Source: Melitaea cinxia
Lineage: Eukaryota; Arthropoda; Insecta; Lepidoptera; Nymphalidae
DNA: 64,000 bases
Reading direction: 5' to 3'
Assembly: GCF_905220565.1 (NCBI RefSeq)
Contig: NC_059402.1
Coordinates: forward strand, 10,975,501 to 11,039,500
A model generated the notes under the pieces. The model searched no databases, was not told the origin of the DNA, and worked only from the letters and a program-made list of their open reading frames with translations. The translations under genes and the position numbers were made by a program. This document shows positions 56,801-64,000 of the stretch, one piece after another. Position 1 is the stretch's first letter; every line of letters begins with the position of its first letter.

Positions 56801-59800
56801 GAATGACCGTCTTCAAAAAACTAAAATTAAATAATGAAAATTAATGTGACAGTAATTATTTTTATACCATTTTGATATGACTTTTTTGTAAAAGAATTAA
56901 ATATCAAACAATTATTGGCGTAAGCTAATACGTTTTAAGACATATTAAATAAAAACAAACATTTCCGTTACTTCTGGAATTTTCTAGAACTAGTTTCATC
57001 AAATTTATTTATTATTTATTTACTTACAAGGGATGGTACACAGCACAGAAATAATTATAAAACAAACTAGAATGATATAAAATCAAAAAGGCCAATTACG
57101 ACCATCCATCCGTTTAAAATTTAAATTAACAAACGTGAAAAAATAAAATAAAAGGAAAAACACAAAAAAAAAACAAACTTGTTTTCATATTAAACCTATA
57201 AATACCCCTGGGAAGGATAATTTGAAAACAATTAATTCTATATGGAAGTAAATATAACATATATAATAATGATAATAATAATAGTGAACATTACATAAAT
57301 ATTTATGAAATACTAGCTGACCCGGCGAACTTCGTATCGCCTAACACAAACTTTATCGTATGGTATTAAAGTTCAAATTGACTTTTAAGTATTATCACAA
57401 ATCTTTTGTATGGGAGTATAGAAAAGTGTTGTTTTTAGACTTTTTCAGAAAATTTTAAATTTTTTTTTTTTTAGAATTTTTTTCTCCGTAAGAACCATCC
57501 TCGTACTTCAAGGAACATTTTAAAAAAAGAATTAGCGAAATCGGTCCAACCGTTCTCGAGTTTTGCGCTTAGCAACACATTTTGCGATTCATTTTTATAT
57601 ATAAGATATATAATTTATATATATTTAGTTGTAGTTTTGATTATTTTTTTTAAAGAACTGTTGTTTTATTTTGTTTTGAAAAATATTTTTTGAACCATTG
57701 AAAATATCTACGTTTTGAAATTTCAAATTGTATGAGTTAGGTAATTTTGTAAGTATAGAATTCTGTGCATAGTTGGTGGAGCAGTTCGGCACATAAAATA
57801 AAGCAGTGTGTCTTGTGCGCCGTGAAGGGCTGTTTAGTATAATGCGTTCAACAAGCTCCGGGCAGTTGATGCGGCCACGAAATATATCATACCCCCATGC
57901 CTAATACCTCCCTGCGTTCCGATAACGTCAGAAGGTTATAAGCTCGGCGGATATCTACGTATTCATCACTTATATTGGCTTTTTTACACTTAAATTTAAG
58001 GTGATGAACAAATTTCTTTTGTACACTTTCAATGCGTTTTATATAAACATCATACCTTGGAGACTATATAGGAGCAGCGTATTCTAAGACGCTTCTAACG
58101 TATGCATAATAAACTATTTTGAAGCTAACAGGATCTTTAAAGGGACTACAGGTTCGTACGTATGACAAAACCAAGATTTCTTAGTGCTTTGGATCTAATT
58201 ATATCAATATGAGAAGACATTAACATTTTGCTATCAAAATATACACCTAAATCACGGACCAAATTTGTTCTGCCAATTTCAACACCATTAAAATTATATT
58301 TAAAAAGAATGGGGTTATTTTTACGAGTAAAACTAATACATTGACATTTCTGGATACTAACATTTATATTGTTCTTTGTATAGTAATCAAATAGGTTGTT
58401 AAGATCATGTTGTAACCGCTTACAATCATCAACCGTGCGTACACTCATGTATACTTTTTTGTCGTCAGCACAGAGTAAGTGTTTTGAGTTTACAAGAACC
58501 GTACTTATGTCATAAATATACGCGCTATAGAAAAGAGGGCCGAGATGAGATCCCTGGGGTATCCCAGAGGGTACATGGATGTAGTCGAACCTATAACCTC
58601 CAAGAACAACAGTCTGCGTACGGTTTTTAAGATATGATCGCACCCAACGTAACAAATCACCATGAATTCCGACACCGTGTAGCTTTTCAAGAAGGATGTC
58701 ATAGTCTATACGGTCGAAAGCTTTCTCAAAATCCGTATAGACCACGTCAACCTGTCCACCCTTCTCTATTGCTTTTAAAACAAAATCAGGAAATATAGCT
58801 AAATGAGATAAGGTTGACCTACCGCGTATGAATCCGTGTTTTGTATGTGGGATGCGCTTAGCAATAATTGAGTAGATATCTTCATACACTACTTTTTCAA
58901 ACAACTTAGCGATAGTATTGAGGATGGATATTGGAAGAATGATACAAATGATCAAATAATGTTTATACGTGTTATCATTATACTATAATTACTAAACTAA
59001 AGTGATTTAATTGGTTTTATGTCTCGCAAGAACAGAATTAAGGACACTTTTCTATGCAAGTTTAAAAGCAAAATCGTACCTTGTGCAAGGCTGTCAAGTT
59101 GTTTGCATCTCTGCTGGACAAGGTTTGAGGTGGTATTGGATCACTGGTGAGCTTCATTACGCCTTCCAAGTCGTTCTGGATAACAGCGTTGTGTATGTCA
59201 CGGATTGTGTTCTGCAAATAAAAATGCAATTGTAAAAGAAACATGTTTTTATCTTCGAAATAAACTTACGAATGCTGATAATCAAATCTCTAATATAAAT
59301 ATTAAAAGATGCCTTAAAATATTATTTTATGATCTTTTATGTATATAATTATATAAGCTAAATATCGAGTTACTGTTTTAAAGAGAAATGGAGATAATTC
59401 ATAGCATTAAGTAATTGTGGTTCCGTCAATATAGGATTTACAAACTGATATTGGATGAATTAACTCAATACAATATAAAATAGGTCTACAATGTAAATCA
59501 ACGTAGACATCGTAACTGATTGAGTTTGACTTGAAGCGATGTGTATGTCGTAGTAATTGTTTAAGTTTTACGATCTTCTACATATATCTCCCACAGATAC
59601 ATACATAGTATATTATAATATGTGTAGCATCAAAACGCGGGTCTTGTGTTATTAAAATGTACAAAATGTTTTGAGAACTCTCTACATATTCTACATATAA
59701 TAAGCGATAACAATAAGAAGCGACTTAATGTGGTGGTCATTAATTGTATGTTTATTTAGGTACATTAAGTAAATTTTATGGTGGTATGGTATGGTTGTAA

Positions 59801-60236
59801 CTCTTTCACATAAAAACTACTGAACCGATTAAAATAAAACGGGTATGTACATAGCTGGAGAGTAAATATCTAACAATGACACAAGCTAATATTTATCGCG
59901 ATATTTTTACACGGTTGAAAGTAAGGTAGCTAGTCACAAGCCACAAGATTTTTTTATTAAAAAAAAAAAAACCTCTGACATATGCCTAATGTTCGTTTCT
60001 TCAAAACTTTAAAATGACACAGGCGAAAATGCAAAGACATATATTTTGTGTGAAATATTAACTATACTTGCTAACCATTATGTACGGAACCGCTTCTAAA
60101 AATTTCTTGACTATCGGCTGGCTAGAAACTTCGCTAAGGAGTCTCGCTCCTTGCCCCTCCCACACGACGCGCTGTAGACGTCCCATGTCGCACTCATGGC
60201 ACCATATTCGTATATTGTGGCGTTTTATAACTAAAC
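50809..60236 (-). CDS. Ankyrin-repeat protein with C-terminal pseudo-arginine-kinase domain (5' partial)
   Basis: I do not recognise a named gene. Eleven minus-strand exons join in phase: 60076-60236, 59080-59211, 55197-55376, 54626-54994, 53773-54529, 53524-53657, 53124-53282, 52868-53046, 52664-52796, 52461-52575 and 50809-52175 (1228 residues, N-terminus incomplete). Order of parts: ankyrin module 1 ('GRTPLHYAAVVKDDQHTY'); a Lys/Asn- then Glu/Asp-rich linker of about 420 residues; ankyrin module 2 ('GATPLHVATVFGKSNIMKYL', 'GRTALHYAAVLPDNGHYY'); and an ATP:guanido phosphotransferase fold ('SPDYYVFEVFAEFLLPLI', 'LDFVWDRKLGHL'). Catalytic residues are lost: the STRVR motif reads SGTME, NEEDHLR reads NVHDHLR, and the reactive-Cys region reads SSRPSFLG. 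It is probably a scaffold or nucleotide sensor rather than a kinase. An alternative stop at 53732 would split it in two, but a phase-matched intron (53773 to 53657) favours one protein. Confidence 0.75.
55980..56165 (+). repeat. Short interspersed element, 'gcaaacgaagtcgcgggtaca' type
   Basis: It ends 'aacgaagtcgcgggtacagttagta', the recurring terminus of short repeats in this window. A similar start ('gtctttttgtcggtctttttg') lies at 55585. Both are in the large intron of the ankyrin/pseudo-kinase gene. Confidence 0.5.
56330..56797 (-). repeat. 'accgacttc' MITE-like copy in a gene intron
   Basis: This copy runs in reverse from the terminal hairpin ('tttgctcgcaaacg') to 'ggaaatcggttaaaaatt'. 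It has an internal duplication of the 'acaacgtaggtcgacgaaaa' block, like the copy at 1679-2290, so both may belong to one subfamily. Confidence 0.8.
57310..57605 (+). repeat. 'ctagctgacccggcgaacttcg' short interspersed element
   Basis: Typical lepidopteran repeat from 'actagctgacccggcgaact' through 'aatcggtccaaccgttctcg' to 'cgattcatttttatatataa'. The fragment at 47690-47840 belongs to the same family. Confidence 0.7.
57730..58955 (-). pseudogene. Jockey-like LINE reverse transcriptase relic
   Basis: A 269-codon minus-strand frame (58146-58955) encodes most of a non-LTR reverse transcriptase: 'PISILNTIAKLFEKVVYED' at the N-end, 'DVVYTDFEKAFDRIDY', 'VPSGIPQGSHLGPLFYSAYI', and 'LLCADDKKVYM'. 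The usual aromatic residue of the (F/Y)ADD box is Cys here. The reading continues past a stop with frameshifts to about 57880 (C-terminal 'ISDEYVDIRRAYNLLTLSER'). The endonuclease and ORF1 are absent, so the copy is 5'-truncated. It lies in an intron of the ankyrin/pseudo-kinase gene, in the same orientation. Confidence 0.82.
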
Positions 60237-60579
60237 CTGTTAAACAAATAAATAAACACTTAAAACGAACCATCAACTGACACGGGAACTTTGTCGCATA
60301 TATTTTTTTCGTGCATACGAGTGTATGGATTTTTTTTCTATTTAACGATAAAAACTTTCAAATTGGTTCAGTCGTATCGAAGTTATGCGCGTAAAGTACG
60401 TCATTATTAGATTGATTTATTATTTTAGTATAAATTTTCTACAAGCCTAACAGTTTTGCAAAATCCTGAAACCTTTGGTAGCTTTTTTTTTCAAAATTAG
60501 TTCGATTTCAAGGCGAACGACTCACGGTGCTTGATTTTTATTTACGTACAGAGATATCATGATGATCAATATAACTTAA
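60237..60579. other. Upstream of the first visible exon of the large ankyrin gene
   Basis: A strong acceptor with a pyrimidine-rich tract precedes 60236, so earlier exons must lie further upstream. I could not identify any up to 64000. No other feature is seen. Confidence 0.4.
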
Positions 60580-60830
60580 CTAGCTGTGCCCGCGGCTTCG
60601 CCCGTGTTGAAATCAGTCTGTCACAAAGTTTTCCCGGGAAACTTCCAGTGAAAATCTCATCAAAATCGGCTTAGCCGTTCCGTAAACCTTGTTCTTGAAG
60701 CCCTCTCTCTATTAGTGAAACCGCATGAAAATCCGTTCAGTAGATTTTGAGGGAATCGATCACATACACTTTTGGGGACTTTGTTTTATAATACACTAAC
60801 TGTTGCCCGCGACTACGTTCGCGTAGTTAT
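60580..60830 (+). repeat. Short interspersed elements, 'ctagctgtgcccgcggcttcg' type
   Basis: One element begins at 60580 with 'actagctgtgcccgcggctt' and ends near 60790. A second begins at about 60795 ('actaactgttgcccgcgact') and may extend to about 61500. Neither encodes protein. Confidence 0.6.
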
Positions 60831-61204
60831 GAAGATATGCATTACTATTTAAAATGCTTAAAGCAAATTATTATTTTTATTTCAGTCACTTGAAACGCTT
60901 ATCACACTGAGTAACTTTTTAAAAGGCCCAATTTAGTATAATTTAATAGTTATTTTTATAAAACCTTCATACACCACATTTTTAGTTTTATTTTGAGGCT
61001 GCATTATAAATAACTTATCAGGCGAACTTATAGCTGCTGTATATGTTTCATACAATCTATCAACCCCAATTAAACATCCTTAGCGGTGGAATATCGTAAA
61101 ATCCGTTCTTAGCGGACGTCTACTAACTATAATCTACCTCCCTGCCAAATTTCATTTTTTTCTATCCTGGATGGATGGACCATCCAGCGGTTTTTGAGTT
61201 CTCG

Positions 61205-61795
61205 TGAGAAAGGTCACTGACTCATCAGTCAGTGACCGCCCAATGGTTATCCCGCCATCGGTCGGTTTCTTAAGTTCCAAGGTGGTCGTGGAACCTTGTT
61301 ATCCCTTAGTCGCCTCTTACGACACCCACGGAAAGAGAGGGGGTGGCTAAATTCTTTAGTGCCGTAGCCACACAGCAGCACTTCAAAAACATAGGACTTT
61401 CATACAAACTTCCAAACCCCGTCTTATCCCCTTAGGGGTCGAGTTTCGTAAAATCCGTTCTTAGCGGATGTCTACGCCTTTATATATAGATAACGGGTGA
61501 GCGGTCATAGTACTGACTGTTGCGCTGGCTGTCGCGGGGTCGTTTTCCATTAATTACTAACTACTACTAGGTATTAGTATATTAGGTAGTAATGGATTAG
61601 TAAGCCGAAGACAGGCAGCAGTATCTTCGGTGCGACAAAGCCAGCGGTACCATAACGCGCGGTCACCAACCTGCCTGCCCAGCGTGGTGACTATGGGCAA
61701 CACACATGGGTTCACGCCATTTTTGGCGCAAGCTTGAGGAGGCCTATATCCAACACTGGACTGCGATAGGCTGAAATGATGATGATGATGATGAC
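61205..61795. repeat. Cluster of retroelement tail repeats with a stem-loop
   Basis: Positions 61236-61382 are a minus-oriented tail repeat ('cccgccatcggtcggtttct', 'cacccacggaaagagagggg'), and 61590-61795 are the other half in plus orientation, ending in (gat)n. The segment between them is a further short element. At about 61212-61237 two 11-base arms ('ggtcactgact' and 'agtcagtgacc') form a stem with a 4-base loop at the repeat boundary. Confidence 0.6.
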
Positions 61796-62965
61796 TAGGT
61801 GTTAACTACGGACTAAGGGTGGTGTAGGTCATACAGACTTTTGTCATTGTCTGAGCGTCAGTGTTTTCTTTTCACTTTGTATAATGGACACTGAAGGAAA
61901 GTTTTTATTTCTTGTCTGTCTCTTAGTCTGGCAGCCAGTACAATAGTTTATATGTATCTTAGACGTATATGACATTGAAATAATTGAATATTTGAATGAA
62001 ACCTGGTATAACTAATTGTGTTCACACTGAGCTAGACCAGTGGATACTTTTATCCCAAAATTCAGTACTGATTCTTTGAAAGAGTGAACGAAAGTCAAAA
62101 TATGCAATGTCCAAAGTTTATTACACGTAAATTTGCGTTGGCTCGCGGATGTTGAATCCAATTAATTAAAATTGAAAATTTTAATTTATTTATTTTAAAT
62201 TAGTAGTCCAGAGCTGTCAATAGCAACAAAACTTCCCGCGTAAGGATTTAAACGAGTACTTCTTGAAAAATGGCGCGCTTTATCGGAAAAAGTAGAATTA
62301 AAATTCTTTCCCCTAAATTGAGACCATTCGTTTAACATTACGTTTAGACTTCTTGTATACCTACTTCGTGCTACGAACGAACGAATTTTACGAACTATTT
62401 CTAGAATCAATAATCGATAAGTTCAAGGTAAGCCTGCATAATTTATATTTAAATGAATTAATTTAAGCATATTTTAAAAATAAGAGATTTTAAAAATTGA
62501 GTTTCGATATTTTTAAAACCTATTTTTAATAGTTACAAAAGAAAATTCCGATAAGCATTACGTAAATGACGTATTTATAGGTATAAAATGAATGCGTGTT
62601 TTCTTCAGCCGACGCCATTGATTTCTGTCAATCGAGCCACGTGCCGCTTGACACATAATTAATTATATGTGTCGATTGTCCTCGATTCTGAAATCGACTT
62701 TTATTGACACTATTCTATTAATTGTCATTTTAAAGAAAATAATACATACAAATAATATGTATCTAACATATCGTCGGTGATATTGTAATACCGCGTAACT
62801 AACACTTGCTAATACAAACCGCGTAACTACAAAAACATCAAAATTGAGATTTCCTACGTAGAGGCTCTTACACTTATCCCAGAAGCCACTTAACCAAATA
62901 TGTGGTGGTGCAAAAAAAAATTTTGCTATCATTTCTCTGAATTACCCCCAGACTTGATGACAGAT
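61796..62965. other. Unassigned stretch
   Basis: No exon, RNA or repeat is recognised. The minus-strand frames at 62195-62410 and 62663-62932 lack domains and convincing splice context, although a 5' exon of the large ankyrin gene could hide here. Confidence 0.3.
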
Positions 62966-62969
62966 AATG

Positions 62970-63410
62970 TGTTTGCAGGCAAACGAAGAAAAGCCAACTT
63001 CAATTATATCGACAAGTAGTACAACGTAGGTAGACGAAAAAATACTCAAGTAAAAACGCATTATCAAAGATTACTTCAAAATTTGTAATCAGATCTCGAT
63101 GCAATTTAAATGTGACCACATGATAAACATCGGCTTTCGATTAAATTAAAAATCATCAAAATCGGTACACCCAGTAAAAATTTATGCGGATTTTCGAGAG
63201 TATCCCTCGATTTTTCTGGGATCCCATCATCAGATCCTGGTTTCCTTATCATGGTACTAAACTAGGGATATCTCCTTTTCAACAAAAAAAGAATTATCAA
63301 AATCGGTTCATAAACGACAAAGTTATCCCCGAACCTACATAAAAAAAAAAAAATATATATATGGTCGAATTGAGTAACCTCCTTCTTTTTTGAAGTCGGT
63401 TAAAAATAAT
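62970..63410 (-). repeat. 'accgacttc' MITE-like copy
   Basis: A near full-length copy of about 440 bp in reverse orientation, from the hairpin 'gtttgcaggcaaac' to 'gaagtcggttaaaaataata'. It is one of the best preserved copies and a good reference for the family. Confidence 0.85.
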
Positions 63411-64000
63411 AATAGATTATTCTTTTAAGAAATATAAAAGTTGGTGTTCTAAACATTGTACAACAAACTCCAATGTCTTTCTATCGAACATAATAACAAC
63501 CTTTGTGATCTAGCGTTATAATAAATTTCTGGTCAATGCTTTGAAAGGAGATGTATTAAAAAAAACGAACGGCTAATCTCAATACTTGGAAAAGATAATC
63601 AAAAAGAAGGATACAAGACTAGAAAAGGAAATCGAGCTTAAGCACTTCGATAATAAATGCTGTCAAATGAAACCAAAGTCTGAAAAAGCTTTAGGTTCTA
63701 CATGTAACTGTTTATTTTGTGTTTCTAATGAAATTTTACTTTTCGACAGCAGATTTTGAGACGTTTTCGGATCATGACATAGACGAAGAAAAAATCTTAA
63801 GCAATTACGAGTAACTTGCAGGAATGATCAATTTCGATAAATTTTTGAAAATGCAATAGAGCGAAAGTATTTTTTTTGACCCTCAACTTAATAAATAATT
63901 AATAAATTAACGACTGTATCACGAATGGATCATAAAAAAAAAACCAAGTAAATAAATGGGTAGTCATGTTACAGTTCAGTTGACTTCATCACAGCAAAAT
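63411..64000. other. Unassigned terminal stretch
   Basis: AT-rich. A short plus-strand acidic frame at about 63750-63815 ('FSDHDIDEEKILSNYE') is too short to assign. Nothing else is supported. Confidence 0.3.

Noticed and set aside
60058..60280. A start codon at about 60276 giving a signal-peptide-like N-terminus
   Set aside because: The hydrophobic stretch is the pyrimidine-rich tract of a strong acceptor ending at 60237; the matching exon in module 2 also begins after an acceptor.
1..64000. CRISPR arrays, bacterial operons or ribosome binding sites
   Set aside because: No regular spacer-repeat arrays; introns, SINEs and family identities show an animal nuclear genome.

Overview
The window is animal nuclear DNA, almost certainly from a moth or butterfly. 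It is AT-rich. Its genes are split by GT-AG introns, and the spaces between them hold typical lepidopteran repeats: tRNA-headed SINEs, LINE tails ending in a 'gtccagcagtggactg' block, mariner, piggyBac and BEL/Pao elements, and short 'gcgaagccgcggg...agctagt' elements. I cannot name the species.

Layout. About 1-16.9 kb holds no host gene that I can find. It is a patchwork of decayed LINEs, MITE-like repeats and unexplained AT-rich DNA. From 16.9 to 32 kb lie four compact housekeeping genes: SRPRB (minus, 16944-18716), PNPO (plus, 21680-24478), METTL18 (minus, 24810-26415) and PSME3/PA28-gamma (plus, 29388-31812). I rebuilt each one exon by exon; all splice phases agree, and each conceptual protein matches its family end to end. 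A piggyBac-like element with TTAA duplications (26721-28491) lies between METTL18 and PSME3.

From 36.7 to 44.3 kb is a CCDC34-family coiled-coil gene on the plus strand. Its long second intron carries a mariner relic into which a young BEL/Pao retrotransposon has inserted, with 260-bp LTRs and a perfect ATTAC duplication. From 44.9 to 60.2 kb are two minus-strand genes. One is a 392-residue protein with an N-terminal DPY-30-type docking motif followed by ankyrin repeats (44855-50174). Upstream of it is a large gene of at least 1228 residues (50809-60236 visible) with two ankyrin modules, a long acidic linker and a C-terminal arginine-kinase-like domain that lacks its catalytic residues. The two genes together carry three copies of one ankyrin module. 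Past 60.3 kb only repeats and unassigned DNA were found; the 5' end of the large gene probably lies beyond the window.

How the genes fit together. SRPRB (ER targeting), PNPO (vitamin B6), METTL18 (ribosomal protein histidine methylation) and PSME3 (proteasome activation) are functionally independent neighbours. CCDC34, the DPY-30/ankyrin gene and the ankyrin/pseudo-arginine-kinase gene may be linked: CCDC34 is a cilium/sperm-tail protein in vertebrates and DPY-30-type motifs are common in axonemal complexes. A shared sperm or ciliary role is inference only. The most unusual item is the ankyrin-plus-dead-guanidino-kinase protein and its module duplication history.
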